Source: Nitrosomonas sp. Nm84 (GTDB lineage Bacteria; Pseudomonadota; Gammaproteobacteria; Burkholderiales; Nitrosomonadaceae). From it: 50,684 nt of DNA. The stretch is taken from contig NZ_QJJP01000028.1 in NCBI RefSeq assembly GCF_003201565.1, positions 1-50,684 of the forward strand, given 5' to 3'. Both the position numbers and the translations under genes were made by a program. The notes beneath the pieces were generated by a model, which had not been told where the DNA came from, ran no database searches, and saw only the letters and a program-made list of their open reading frames with translations. Positions 8,215 through 17,965 of this stretch are shown piece after piece (the first letter of the stretch is position 1; the number at the start of each line of letters is the position of its first letter).

Positions 8215-9384
8215 ATGAAAATCAATACCTCCCTCGTACCTGTGTGTAATGATCATCGCCTAAATATAGTGAAACACAAGCGTGCGATATCTATCGCATT
8301 GCTGTTCGTAATAGGCGCCATCTGGACTGCCTGCGGCGTAGCATATGCCGCCGACAATACCAGCCTTTCTGCAACCACTGCGGTTAAGTGGCATCCAGGT
8401 CATTACTATACACTTATGGGCGATAAGAATAATCCCAAGTATATGGCGCAAGTGTATAGAGAGCTCAAAAAAACTCCGTTATTACGCGGACTACAAATTC
8501 GTTATGATTGGGCAGAACTGGAGTCGGCAGAAAATATGTATGACTTTACATCCATTGAGCAGCGTCTTGCTGAACTTGCTGCACAAAAGAAACGGCTTAT
8601 TATTTTACTACAAATCAAAACATTCAACCCTTCAACAGCTGCCATACCAGATTACTTGAAGCGTGAAGATAGCACATTTCCTTTTAGCAATTTGGGTAAA
8701 AAAGATATTAGAGGATATAATTTAAAGCTGTGGAATCCTGTTGTACATGATCGTCTAGTAGCCCTAATCAGCGAATTGGGAAAGCGCTTCAACTCTCACC
8801 CTTACTTTGAAGGTATCGGCCTGCCAGAAACAGCCATAGGACAACCTTTAGTAGAGATACCCAAAAACCAATTAGATAACTTTTACAATAGCCTGCTCAG
8901 CATAAATCAGCAGTTACGTAAACACTTTCCCAATACAATGACGTACCAATTCACCAACTATCCACGTCCGATGCTCAAATCATTCGTAAATAAACTAAGA
9001 GAAATGGGAACAGGACTGGGAGGTCCAGATACTTTTATCGAAGACCCAGGATTACTCACTAGAGAGTCAAAGAATTCGGCAAAAGGTGTTTATCATTATT
9101 ATCCTGAGCTTTCTGGAATAGTGCCTCTGACGCCTTCGGTAATGCAAACAAACTATGCGACTACCCGACACGATAAAGCCGGTAAAGCGCCCAGTAGAGC
9201 GCCCACTGTCGCAGAGTTATTTTCTTTCGCCCGTGACCGATTGAAAGCTAATTATATTTTCTGGACACGTGCGCCAGGTTATTTTCCCAACGTGCTGGCA
9301 ATGCTCAATGGACTTCAAACCGGCGACCCCGCCGGTGGCCTGGATTCGACTTGTCCCAAGGCTTATCCCGCTTGCATTGACTGA
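8215..9384 (+). CDS. secreted TIM-barrel glycoside-hydrolase-like protein
   Basis: About 389 residues. A basic N-terminus and a hydrophobic stretch (IALLFVIGAIWTACGVAYA) form a signal peptide, probably cleaved after AYA. The mature part resembles clan GH-A barrels: RYDWAELESAENMYDF matches the segment after strand 2 of GH42/GH5-like enzymes, KKRLIILLQIKTF a strand 3, and YFEGIGLPETAIG a strand 4 end with a candidate catalytic Glu. YIFWTRAPGY is a late strand. I cannot name the family or substrate. The start is the ATG at 8215 with AAGGA upstream. It stands alone between an IS remnant and unassigned DNA. It could be periplasmic or released. Confidence 0.6.
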   Translation: MKINTSLVPVCNDHRLNIVKHKRAISIALLFVIGAIWTACGVAYAADNTSLSATTAVKWHPGHYYTLMGDKNNPKYMAQVYRELKKTPLLRGLQIRYDWAELESAENMYDFTSIEQRLAELAAQKKRLIILLQIKTFNPSTAAIPDYLKREDSTFPFSNLGKKDIRGYNLKLWNPVVHDRLVALISELGKRFNSHPYFEGIGLPETAIGQPLVEIPKNQLDNFYNSLLSINQQLRKHFPNTMTYQFTNYPRPMLKSFVNKLREMGTGLGGPDTFIEDPGLLTRESKNSAKGVYHYYPELSGIVPLTPSVMQTNYATTRHDKAGKAPSRAPTVAELFSFARDRLKANYIFWTRAPGYFPNVLAMLNGLQTGDPAGGLDSTCPKAYPACID

Positions 9385-9873
9385 CACACTCATTGAAAAA
9401 TATGCCTGAAGTGATTGTCGCAAAGCGAGAATGGGTGATCCGGATTAATCCAAGTTCCCATCGAAGTATGTATTGGCTGCTCAATCATTCCGAGTAATGC
9501 CCAGTATGCTGATATCTGCAGCTCAGTGTATAGCCGGATGGCGGCCTGCTGTTCCACTTTCCATTTCAACAGCAATGGATAGCTGTTTTTTTAATCAACC
9601 CAAGTGATTCGGCAGGCATGGTAATATTTACTTGTTGAATCATCGTCTCGGCCAGAATTGTTAGAAAAACACGACAATTTCTGGTCGAAATTACCCATAG
9701 CAATATAAATTTTCAATACTGCTCCCTATTGCTTCGATATTTCTAGCAGCTAAAACATCCTCCTAAACAAGCCCACCGCCACAACCCTTTTCGTCCGAAC
9801 AAACTACATTATCTTCTTCGATATCCCCGAATTAAATAGTAAAATAGAGTGAATTACATAAACGAAAACCCTT
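9385..9873. other. intergenic region, no gene recognised
   Basis: Almost 490 bases between the glycosidase-like gene and the next plus-strand gene. A 61-codon minus-strand frame exists at 9390-9575, but it has no recognisable protein pattern. I see no strong hairpin, tRNA or IS end. The last ~60 bases are AT-rich and could carry the promoter of the gene at 9874. Confidence 0.4.
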
Positions 9874-10404
9874 ATGGCCTTTATCGCAGACTCCATTACA
9901 ACCTTCTATGACAAAGAGGAAGACAGACTTAGCTTAATATTCAGCGGCAAAGATAAGAAACAGCTACTGGGTCTTATGACACGTCAGTTTTTTAAAGGCT
10001 TATTAATTCAACTGCCTAACTGGCTTTCTCAACAGTATACTGCTGCTATGCCCAAGACATCCGAGCAGCAGTGGGAAATCAATCACCTGCATCATCAGAT
10101 ATCGCAACAGAACGTAGCCGTTACATATGGAAAAATACAACCCGATCATCAGATTGAATCTTTTCTAATTCACACCATCAATTTAACCAAAAGAAAATCG
10201 ACCGATAGTGATCAGAAAATCAAACTTGAATTCCTGGATTCAAGCAAAGCCACCGAAATTATCTTTGTACTCAATGCTGCACAGCTGCATAAATTAATTG
10301 GAGAAATTCTCAAGCAGGTACATGCTTGGGATATTGAGAATCCATGGCAGGAAGAAAATATAACTTCTTTTTCATCAGATACTAAAGATAGAATCGTGCA
10401 TTGA
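9874..10404 (+). CDS. hypothetical protein
   Basis: A 176-residue protein that I do not recognise. There is no signal peptide or membrane helix. The N-terminal part looks like a beta-rich start (DSITTFYDKEEDRLSLIFSG) followed by an amphipathic segment with KKQLLGLMTRQFFKGLLIQLPNWL. The middle is rich in His and Gln. The end contains a possible helix AAQLHKLIGEILKQVHAWD. No clear ribosome binding site precedes the ATG. It ends 223 bases before smbP on the same strand, and a shared transcript is possible but not shown. Its length and composition argue for a real cytoplasmic protein. Confidence 0.55.
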   Translation: MAFIADSITTFYDKEEDRLSLIFSGKDKKQLLGLMTRQFFKGLLIQLPNWLSQQYTAAMPKTSEQQWEINHLHHQISQQNVAVTYGKIQPDHQIESFLIHTINLTKRKSTDSDQKIKLEFLDSSKATEIIFVLNAAQLHKLIGEILKQVHAWDIENPWQEENITSFSSDTKDRIVH

Positions 10405-10626
10405 CCCCTCCGCATAGTATTGTGGCTTGTTGCTGCTCAAACGAAATTTAATGGCGTTTTCTACTATTATTTTTTCCACGATCTGTGATATAAGTAAATC
10501 ATGTGCTGGTCGATAGAGAAAGGAGCGCTGGGAAAGTGATATGCCTTCTCGTGTTGAATTAACCAGTACAGTTTGCAGCAAGTGTTCATATTTTTAATAT
10601 ATCAATATAAAAAAGGAGTCATTGTC

Positions 10627-10971
10627 ATGCGAGCTATATCAACAACGATTGCAGCAGGAACATTAGTATTGTTTATGAGCGCCCAAGTTTGGGCAACTGA
10701 TGCCGGACATACTTCAGAAGCGATGGAGCATGCTGGAAAATCCCAAGCACATGGCGAAATGGGGCATGCAAAAGAAGCGCTTCAACATGCAAAAGACAGC
10801 ATGGCACATGCTAAAGAGGCAGGTAAAGGGCATGCCGATGCACATAAACATATGGATGAAGCCGTTAAGCACTTAGAAGAAGCGATTAAACATGCAGAAA
10901 TGGGTCATGGTGCTGAATCAGCCAAGCATTCCGAAGAAGCGATCAAACATATGCGCAAATCCGGTCATTAA
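10627..10971 (+). CDS. smbP: small metal-binding protein, SmbP type
   Basis: A 114-residue precursor with a signal peptide (MRAISTTIAAGTLVLFMSAQVWA, cleavage after VWA) and a mature part of about 91 residues made of near-heptad units rich in His, Lys, Glu and Ala (GHAKEAL, QHAKDSM, KHLEEAI, SEEAIKH). This matches SmbP of Nitrosomonas europaea, a periplasmic copper-binding protein folded as a four-helix bundle. The His residues recur at the same heptad position and could form metal sites along the helices. A strong AAGGAG lies 7-8 bases before the ATG, which suits an abundant protein. It probably stores or buffers copper for the copper-rich ammonia oxidation machinery; this role is an inference. 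Confidence 0.85.
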   Translation: MRAISTTIAAGTLVLFMSAQVWATDAGHTSEAMEHAGKSQAHGEMGHAKEALQHAKDSMAHAKEAGKGHADAHKHMDEAVKHLEEAIKHAEMGHGAESAKHSEEAIKHMRKSGH

Positions 10972-10989
10972 TCCTTCGAACCAATAAAT

Positions 10990-11010
10990 ACCCTCGGCAA
11001 AGCTGGGGGT
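10990..11010 (+). terminator. possible weak hairpin after smbP
   Basis: ACCCTCGGC and GCTGGGGGT form a 9-pair stem with two G/T wobbles and an AAA loop, 19 bases after the smbP stop. No T-tract follows, so termination here is uncertain. Confidence 0.3.
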
Positions 11011-11130
11011 CAATCTAATAGCTTCTCCTCAGTCAGAATCGCAAGAATCGCCTATTCTCAAGATAGTCACTCGGCATCACGCCTTGATTCCTTTCAACCC
11101 TCTGTATTTCTCTTGGTCTTGAATATAGGG

Positions 11131-11886
11131 TTAAATCAATCTGAATTCAGCCAACAATGGGGTATGGTCAGATAGGCGGCGCCATGGTTGACCTTGCAAG
11201 TGCATACAATCAATGACATCAAAACCGCGAAAATAGATACGATCCATCGATAATACAGGCAACCAGGCTGGAAATGTGCGCGCATAAGAACCGTGGGTAT
11301 TTTTAAAAACTTCCTGAACACCCAGATCCTGGTGCAGGTAATATTCGGCGCGACCGCGCCAATCATTGAAATCACCAGCAATAATCAACGGCTCATCCGA
11401 TGGAACATGGGATTTGATGCGCTTGGCCAATAATGAAAGTTGGCGTTCTCTTTCAAGTTCAAACAAACCCAGGTGAACGCAAATAATATGAATTTTCTGG
11501 TCGTTTTCAGGAACCTGAATTGTTCCATGTAATAAGCTGCGGCTGGCCGATCGCAACATGGAAACATTGATATTCTCCCATTCAATAAAAGGATACTTGC
11601 TCAAAATTGCATTACCATGATGCCCTGACTCATAAATCGCGTTCTTTCCATATGCATGATGATGCCAAACCTGGTCGGCCAGAAATTCAAATTGCCGGGT
11701 ATTAGGCCAGTCGTCAAAGCGATTCTTGGATATGTCGCGTTCACCATGCACTTCTTGTAGACAAACAATATCCGCATCCATGCGACGTAGCGCGTTTTTT
11801 ATTTCATGCAGAATAAAACGCAGGTTAGTTGCGCTGAATCCCTTGTGAATATTGTAAGTCAGAACTTTTATCGAAGTATCGGGCAT
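11131..11886 (-). CDS. endonuclease/exonuclease/phosphatase family protein
   Basis: A 251-residue protein of the EEP fold, like E. coli YbhP. The metal and catalytic motifs are in order: LTYNIHKG near the start (Asn), CLQEVHGE (Glu), LIIAGDFNDWRG (Asp and Asn) and LSDHTPLLAEF (Asp-His) near the end. Family members hydrolyse phosphodiesters of nucleic acids or phospholipids; the substrate here is unknown. There is no signal peptide. It is divergent from a CDP-alcohol phosphatidyltransferase with about 100 bases between, so a lipid substrate is possible, but that is inference from neighbourhood only. Confidence 0.85.
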   Translation of the reverse strand: MPDTSIKVLTYNIHKGFSATNLRFILHEIKNALRRMDADIVCLQEVHGERDISKNRFDDWPNTRQFEFLADQVWHHHAYGKNAIYESGHHGNAILSKYPFIEWENINVSMLRSASRSLLHGTIQVPENDQKIHIICVHLGLFELERERQLSLLAKRIKSHVPSDEPLIIAGDFNDWRGRAEYYLHQDLGVQEVFKNTHGSYARTFPAWLPVLSMDRIYFRGFDVIDCMHLQGQPWRRLSDHTPLLAEFRLI

Positions 11887-11989
11887 TGCATTTCAGAATT
11901 TTTGCGCTTTTTACAAGTCATAGTACCCATGCGTTCCTTATACCCTATTTCTTTCCGATTGCGCAGTAGCCATTGCATCTTAGTCATGC

Positions 11990-12631
11990 ATGATCATGCC
12001 AAACCACGCTAAAAATCAAATAATTAATTTGCCCAACCTGGTAAGCCTGATACGGATATTCATGGCACCGGTGTTATTTTATTTTGCATTCACTCAGCAG
12101 CCGTATTGGTTCATTGGCGTATTAGTATTTGCAGTATTTACCGATGTACTGGATGGTTTTCTTGCCAGAATATTGAATCAGATCACCCCAATGGGCTCGC
12201 ACCTTGATAGTTGGGGTGATTTCATCATCTATTCAACGATGGCAATCTGCGCTTGGGTATTATGGCCGGATATCATACTACGGGAACAGCTTTATTTCAT
12301 TATCATTGTCGTTAGCTTCACATTGCCGGTTTGTATCGGTCTCATCAAATTTCACACCGTCAGCAGCTATCACACGTGGAGTGTAAAACTCGCTGTCGCG
12401 GTCACTGTGGTAGGTTATATTCTGCTTTTTACCGACCTATCCGATTGGCCTTTCCGATTCGCTGCCTTATTTTGCCTGTATGCAGCCATTGAAGAAATCA
12501 TGATTACGCTGCTGATCCCACATGAGCTGGTGGATGTCAGAACAGCATGGCAAGCATTGAAGTACCGGCAGAAACATAAAGCAGCTATCAATAAAACTCA
12601 GGAAAAAAACCGAAATGCTGAAATCCGATAG
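11990..12631 (+). CDS. CDP-alcohol phosphatidyltransferase family protein
   Basis: Integral membrane enzyme of 213 residues with about six hydrophobic segments. The complete family motif D-x2-D-G-x2-A-R-x8-G-x3-D-x3-D is present as D52, D55, G56, A59, R60, G69, D73 and D77 (TDVLDGFLAR ... GSHLDSWGDF). These residues bind two metal ions and CDP, and the enzyme transfers a phosphatidyl group to an alcohol. Whether it is a PgsA, Pss or cardiolipin-type member cannot be told from the motif. The start is either the ATG at 11990 or the one at 11996; neither has a good ribosome binding site. The C-terminal tail is basic and cytoplasmic. Confidence 0.85.
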   Translation: MIMPNHAKNQIINLPNLVSLIRIFMAPVLFYFAFTQQPYWFIGVLVFAVFTDVLDGFLARILNQITPMGSHLDSWGDFIIYSTMAICAWVLWPDIILREQLYFIIIVVSFTLPVCIGLIKFHTVSSYHTWSVKLAVAVTVVGYILLFTDLSDWPFRFAALFCLYAAIEEIMITLLIPHELVDVRTAWQALKYRQKHKAAINKTQEKNRNAEIR

Positions 12632-12758
12632 AAATAATGGCTTGCGGTTTTGCACACCCACACTATCGGTGTCGCTATCATCTTTATAGAAACACAGTGT
12701 ATGATCTGTGAAAAGCAGCGTATCGTATTCCTATTCTATTATTTACTCAAAAACAGTC

Positions 12759-13988
12759 ATGAACAGCGCATCCACTATTAAGATTTTGATCCTTGACGAT
12801 GATACTTTCATGCTCAAGCTATTGACCCAAATGCTTGCCAAACAGGGTTATACCGCTGTCAGTTCTTGCGACAATGGTCGCGATGCGCTCACAAAAATTG
12901 ATGATGCCGATACTCGTCCTGATTTGATTCTGCTCGATCTCAACATGCCGGATATGGATGGCATCGAATTTGTGCGATATCTGGTTGACCGGCAATATCG
13001 CGGCGATCTTATTCTGGTCAGCGGTGAAGATGAACGTATGCTAAAAACTGCCGAGAAATTGGTTCATGCGCATAAAATACCGATGCTTGGCTATCTGCAC
13101 AAACCCGTTAATCCCGATAAATTATCTGAAATAATGAGTCATTGGGAACCTCATCTTCTAGAAAAGAAACCACAATCCAATAAAAAAATTTATAGTGCAG
13201 GGGAATTGCAATCTGCCATTTCCAATCATGAATTAGTAAATTATTATCAGCCGAAGGTATCTGTGAAAACCGGTGAAGTGATTGGTGTCGAAACATTGGT
13301 GCGGTGGCATCACCCAACCGATGGCCTAATATTTCCCGATCACTTTATCGGTATTGCAGAAAAAAATCATCTGATCAATGAACTAACCACTTGCGTTCTG
13401 ACCAATGCCTTGACGCAAGCCAAAATATGGCAAGAAAAGGGATTGAACCTGCGCGTGGCAATTAATCTTTCAATGGATAATCTAGCATCGCTTGATTTTC
13501 AGGATCTTGTAGTCAATCTGGTTACTCAGGCAGGTCTGTCACCACAAGGCATTGTATTGGAAGTAACCGAAAGCCAGGTGATGGGCGCTGATGCACGAGT
13601 TCCACTCGAAATTCTGACGCGATTACGCCTCAAACGATTTCATTTGTCGATTGATGATTTCGGTACTGGACATTCATCATTAGCCCAATTGCGGGATATT
13701 CCTTTTGATGAACTCAAGATTGATCAAAGTTTTGTCCACCGCGCATGGACAGATGACACGCTACGCGCCATCTACGACGCCAGTTTATCCGTGGCGAAAC
13801 AATTAGGTATGGAAACTGTAGCAGAAGGTGTGGAAGATCAGCATGATTGGGAATTATTACGTCAAACGGGATGTGATTTAGCGCAAGGCAATTTTGTTTC
13901 AAAACCACTACAGGCTGCCGATTTTTCCACTTGGACAGAAGAATGGAAAAACAGAGTGCGCAGTGGATTAATAGCTGATTCCGTGTAG
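12759..13988 (+). CDS. response regulator with EAL (c-di-GMP phosphodiesterase) domain
   Basis: A protein of about 409 residues. Residues ~7-125 are a receiver with the acidic triplet DDD, phospho-acceptor D60 (LLDLNMPDMDG) and K115 (LHKP). Residues ~145-395 are an EAL domain with the motif as ETLVRW (E178), AINLS, LEVTES, IDDFGTGHSS, LKIDQSFV and AEGVE, so the metal and catalytic residues appear intact and it should hydrolyse c-di-GMP. I prefer the ATG at 12759 because the receiver begins only seven residues later; a GTG 17 codons earlier is possible. It is convergent with the large hybrid kinase at 14065-17820, whose C-terminal phosphotransfer domain could feed this receiver. Confidence 0.88.
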   Translation: MNSASTIKILILDDDTFMLKLLTQMLAKQGYTAVSSCDNGRDALTKIDDADTRPDLILLDLNMPDMDGIEFVRYLVDRQYRGDLILVSGEDERMLKTAEKLVHAHKIPMLGYLHKPVNPDKLSEIMSHWEPHLLEKKPQSNKKIYSAGELQSAISNHELVNYYQPKVSVKTGEVIGVETLVRWHHPTDGLIFPDHFIGIAEKNHLINELTTCVLTNALTQAKIWQEKGLNLRVAINLSMDNLASLDFQDLVVNLVTQAGLSPQGIVLEVTESQVMGADARVPLEILTRLRLKRFHLSIDDFGTGHSSLAQLRDIPFDELKIDQSFVHRAWTDDTLRAIYDASLSVAKQLGMETVAEGVEDQHDWELLRQTGCDLAQGNFVSKPLQAADFSTWTEEWKNRVRSGLIADSV

Positions 13989-14064
13989 TCTTTATGGGTC
14001 GATTATTACCAAAAGATTCAAGCGTAGCGGCAACGCGATCGTTTTCCAACGACCTGTTAAAACC

Positions 14065-17000
14065 TCATACATCTTTTTTATACAATGCAGCCAAATATGT
14101 TTCAACTTTGGCCATCTCTACATCAAAACTTGGCAACAATTCTGTCAATGCCTTTGCGTCGCCACTTTTCCCGGCTTTTTCCATGTTCGCACACAATTCA
14201 CCCAATTCCAGCGCACCCACTGAACGTGATGAAGATTTGAGTTTATGCGCAAGTGCGCCGACTGCCGTCCATTGTCCTGCTTGATAAGCAGCTCGTAGTT
14301 CCTTAGCTGTTTTTTCCGCGCTGGTGCGATAATCCTGCAGCATATCTTCGATCATTTCCGGGTCATTACCTACCAGTTGTTCAAGAACATGTATATCCAC
14401 CGGAATCGGAATCGCAACTGATTCAGTTTCAGAAATGGTCACAGCAGGTTGAGGCGCTGATTCTGTATCTGTAACAGCTTTACTGCTGGATAAGTATTTG
14501 TCCAAAATTGATCGCAAGTCTTCAAGCTGCGCCGGTTTGCTCAGATAATCATCCATACCGGTATTCAGGCAATGCTCCCTTTCACCTTTCAGCGCATTGG
14601 CAGTCAATGCGATGATGGGAATATGCTTCTGACCCGCTTCTTGCGCACGGACATTCTTTGTCAACTCAAAACCATCCATTTCCGGCATATGCAAATCTGT
14701 CAGCAATAGACCGTAATTATCTTTTTGCAGACGCTTCAATGCTTCGCTGCCATCATTTGCAATATCTGCGGCATAACCGAGTAAGCTAAGCTGTTGTTTA
14801 ATCACTTTTTGGTTAATATCGTTATCCTCAGCCACCAGAATCAGTTTGCCTTGCCGCAAAGCGTCTTCGCGCGAAACGGGTGCGGGTGCAGATTTGCTGA
14901 GTGCATCGGCGGATGGTGTTTTTTCCTCATTTAACTCAACCCTTCCCGCTGCGATAGCCATTGCACGAAGTAAGGATTGACGATACATCACATCACCATC
15001 CAGCGTAACGATATCAATATCTTCAATGCGCGCTTGCCGACGGCGGCCGCGCTTGATAATGATAAAGTGCGGCTGTATATCAGATTGTACCGCGGCAGAC
15101 CCAGCAGTTACCGTACGTCCTGACACATTGGAACGGCTAGCAAATATCTTACGTAATTCCTCAATGGATAGCGTTTGTTGTCCAGCATCAATCACAATGA
15201 GCCACAAACCGGGAGCCAGACTTTGGATAAGTTGGCGCACTGAATCCGGGTTAGATACCTGTTCGACAGCTGCACCAGCACTTTTCAGATAAACAGCCAG
15301 ATCACTGCTTAAGCCATCCATGTCACCTAATATCAGGCAATTCAAGCCGGTCAGATCGTCAATCTTGCCATCGGTGATCGAAGTAGCCGGCAACGGTTTA
15401 AATGGCATTTGTATAATAAATGTGGAACCTTGCTGTGGCTCACTTTGCACGGCTATTTCCGCATCCATCAGTTCCGTCAAATGGTGAGAAATAGCCAATC
15501 CAAGTCCGGTACCGCCAAAGCGCCTTGTGGTTGATGCATCGCCTTGCGAAAAGGATTTAAAGAGCTTTTCCTGCGTTTCTTTATCCATACCGATACCGTT
15601 ATCACTCACCTGAAATGTAATGATGACCTGATCAGGATGAGATTCAGTCAACAATACCCGCACCGATACTTTGCCGTTTTTCTCCGGTCTACTGGAAAAC
15701 TTGATTGCATTGTTGATAATATTGATGAGCACTTGGCGCACGCGTAACGGATCCCCCAATACATTTTCCGGAATTGCAGGATCGATAAATAATGTCAACT
15801 CCACATTCTTAGTCAATGCCAGATGTGCCAGCATGCCGCAGGCATTTTCCACAACACTGGTCAAGCGCATGGGAATTTTTTCTATTTCCAACTTGCCTGC
15901 TTCAATCTTAGAAAAATCAAGAATATCCTCAATAATGGCCAGTAAGGCATACGCTGAATCCCGTATTAAATTAGCCATCTCCATCTGATAGCCACTCAGA
16001 CTGGTTTGCCTTAGTACATCAACCATCCCAATCACGCCATTCATGGGTGTACGAATTTCATGACTCATGGCGGCAAGAAAAACCGATTTGGCTTTATTGG
16101 CCTGCTCGGCTTCAATCCTGGCCTGCTTTAAATCCTTCATGATGCGCACATGCTCGCGGATATCGCGCATCACACCGGTAAAATGCCGCTTTCCGCCAAC
16201 AAAATATTCGCTGACCGCCAGATACAATTCAATGCGATTTCCATCCTTACGCACGCCCTCAACTTCACGGCCACGGCCAATACCATGCGTACCGGATAAA
16301 TAGGGACGACCGATATATTCCTGACCATGCCCGGTGCGGCAATAATTTTCCATATAACCGATATGCTTACTACGATCCGGTTCTGGCACGATGATCGAGA
16401 TGTTCTGTCCGATCATTTCATCATGACTGTAACCAAATAGTTTTCCCATCACCAAGTTAGCGGAAAGAATCGTGCCTATTTCATCAGTAGTAACCACGCA
16501 ATCCACCATATGCTCAACGACAGAGCGCATTTCTTCTTCTTTAATGGCTAAAGCTGTATTCGCGCGCTGTAAATCGTCAGTACGCGCAGCAACTCTGCAC
16601 TCCAGCTCTTGATTCAGTTGCAGCAGATTTTCTTCGGCTTTGTTGCGTTGCTGATTACTGGCATCCAGTCGCTCCACCATATTGTTGAACGTATCTGCGA
16701 GTTGCCTCATTTCATCCCAACCTTCAATCGCGGCACGTTGACATAAATTGCCTTCGGAAATTTCCAGAGCGCTCTGATTCAAATGCTTTAATGGATCGAC
16801 AACACGACGATTAAATAACACCGCACCAAATAGCGCCACGAGCAGTGTCAACACCAAGATCACCAATCCGACAAAATGCAGCTTGTGGACAGAAGCAAAC
16901 GCTTCATCCGCATCGATATGAACTACAACACCCCACTTCATGAGCGGCAAGTAGCGCCATGCGGCGACAACTTCCTTATCACGATAATCCAGCGTCAGCG

Positions 17001-17820
17001 CGCCACCTGAATCACCGTTCAAAGCATTTTGCATCGCCTCCGCAGCCGGTGTGCCGAGCGGAATTTTGCGTTTCAAAGCAGCATCAGGATCGTACTTTAG
17101 GGGCGCCATGACTAAAGCAGAATTATCATCTTCAAGTCGTGCCACAACGGTTTCACCGCTACTGCTAAGCCCAACGTTATTTGCTATCACTGCAAACACA
17201 CGTTCACTAAAGATTTGCAGCGCCAATACCCCCTTGATTTCTCCATCTATAATTACCGGGGTCGCAACAAATGCCGCGATTGCACCTTTGGAAGGCTGAT
17301 AGCGTTCAAAGTCGGAGATGCTGCTTTTTGCATTGTCCAACGCGTAGCGGGTAACTTTAGCGAGCCCGGTATCGCGATAAGGGCCTGTGAGCAAGTTGGT
17401 TGCAAAATCGGATTCATGTGCTTGCGTGTAAACGATATCGCCCTTAGTGGAAATCAGAAAAATATCGTAATACTTTGCTTCCTCAACAAAGCGTTTGAAA
17501 TTTTCACGATAACTGGCATCCAATTGACGATAATCATCGGATTCCACGCCACTTTGTTCAAAAATTCTGGAAAATTCTATGAGGGCTGCATGTGTTGTGC
17601 TGGAATCACGCACCAAGCTGGAATCAAGAAAGCGTTCCTTCAAGTAGCTTTCAATTTGCTCAATCTTTTTATCAGCAATCGCAGAAAGATTGCTAATCGC
17701 GGAATTTTTAATTTCCTTTTCGAAGGTATGCAGCAGGCTATTGCCAATGACTAATATTGGCAGCAAGGAAACCAATGTAAACCAGACAGCGAAACGCTGC
17801 GTAAGCGAAGTGAATTTCAT
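14065..17820 (-). CDS. hybrid sensor histidine kinase with Cache, HAMP, PAS, REC and HPt domains
   Basis: A 1251-residue inner-membrane kinase. A first helix (residues ~10-30), a periplasmic dCache-like sensor (~35-310), a second helix (~313-335), HAMP (~336-390) and a short coiled coil lead to PAS (~430-555). HisKA follows with H587 (MSHEIRTPMNGV), then a HATPase with DNGIGMD and GTGLGLAIS. Residues ~810-960 look like a decayed receiver (LNCLILGDMDGL, no clear phospho-acceptor). A full receiver has D1042 (LLTDLHMPEMDG), and a C-terminal HPt domain has H1192 (LAHKLKSSSRS). This is a BarA/ArcB-like phosphorelay layout. The ligand is unknown. The REC-EAL gene converges on it and is a candidate output partner. 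Confidence 0.9.
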   Translation of the reverse strand: MKFTSLTQRFAVWFTLVSLLPILVIGNSLLHTFEKEIKNSAISNLSAIADKKIEQIESYLKERFLDSSLVRDSSTTHAALIEFSRIFEQSGVESDDYRQLDASYRENFKRFVEEAKYYDIFLISTKGDIVYTQAHESDFATNLLTGPYRDTGLAKVTRYALDNAKSSISDFERYQPSKGAIAAFVATPVIIDGEIKGVLALQIFSERVFAVIANNVGLSSSGETVVARLEDDNSALVMAPLKYDPDAALKRKIPLGTPAAEAMQNALNGDSGGALTLDYRDKEVVAAWRYLPLMKWGVVVHIDADEAFASVHKLHFVGLVILVLTLLVALFGAVLFNRRVVDPLKHLNQSALEISEGNLCQRAAIEGWDEMRQLADTFNNMVERLDASNQQRNKAEENLLQLNQELECRVAARTDDLQRANTALAIKEEEMRSVVEHMVDCVVTTDEIGTILSANLVMGKLFGYSHDEMIGQNISIIVPEPDRSKHIGYMENYCRTGHGQEYIGRPYLSGTHGIGRGREVEGVRKDGNRIELYLAVSEYFVGGKRHFTGVMRDIREHVRIMKDLKQARIEAEQANKAKSVFLAAMSHEIRTPMNGVIGMVDVLRQTSLSGYQMEMANLIRDSAYALLAIIEDILDFSKIEAGKLEIEKIPMRLTSVVENACGMLAHLALTKNVELTLFIDPAIPENVLGDPLRVRQVLINIINNAIKFSSRPEKNGKVSVRVLLTESHPDQVIITFQVSDNGIGMDKETQEKLFKSFSQGDASTTRRFGGTGLGLAISHHLTELMDAEIAVQSEPQQGSTFIIQMPFKPLPATSITDGKIDDLTGLNCLILGDMDGLSSDLAVYLKSAGAAVEQVSNPDSVRQLIQSLAPGLWLIVIDAGQQTLSIEELRKIFASRSNVSGRTVTAGSAAVQSDIQPHFIIIKRGRRRQARIEDIDIVTLDGDVMYRQSLLRAMAIAAGRVELNEEKTPSADALSKSAPAPVSREDALRQGKLILVAEDNDINQKVIKQQLSLLGYAADIANDGSEALKRLQKDNYGLLLTDLHMPEMDGFELTKNVRAQEAGQKHIPIIALTANALKGEREHCLNTGMDDYLSKPAQLEDLRSILDKYLSSSKAVTDTESAPQPAVTISETESVAIPIPVDIHVLEQLVGNDPEMIEDMLQDYRTSAEKTAKELRAAYQAGQWTAVGALAHKLKSSSRSVGALELGELCANMEKAGKSGDAKALTELLPSFDVEMAKVETYLAALYKKDV

Positions 17821-17965
17821 CAGTTTCTCCTCACGACAATTGCAACAAAGCTGAATACCTTATTCTCGAGAACAGCAGGAATCATTTTCCCAGCTTGGAC
17901 TATGTGTTAAAGGCATCATATCATGCTGTTCAAGCAGAGGTAGATACGCGAAGCCATGCGTGCCA

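Noticed and set aside
9390..9575. A 61-codon minus-strand frame after the glycosidase-like gene
   Set aside because: No ribosome binding site, no recognisable pattern and no neighbour that would explain it.
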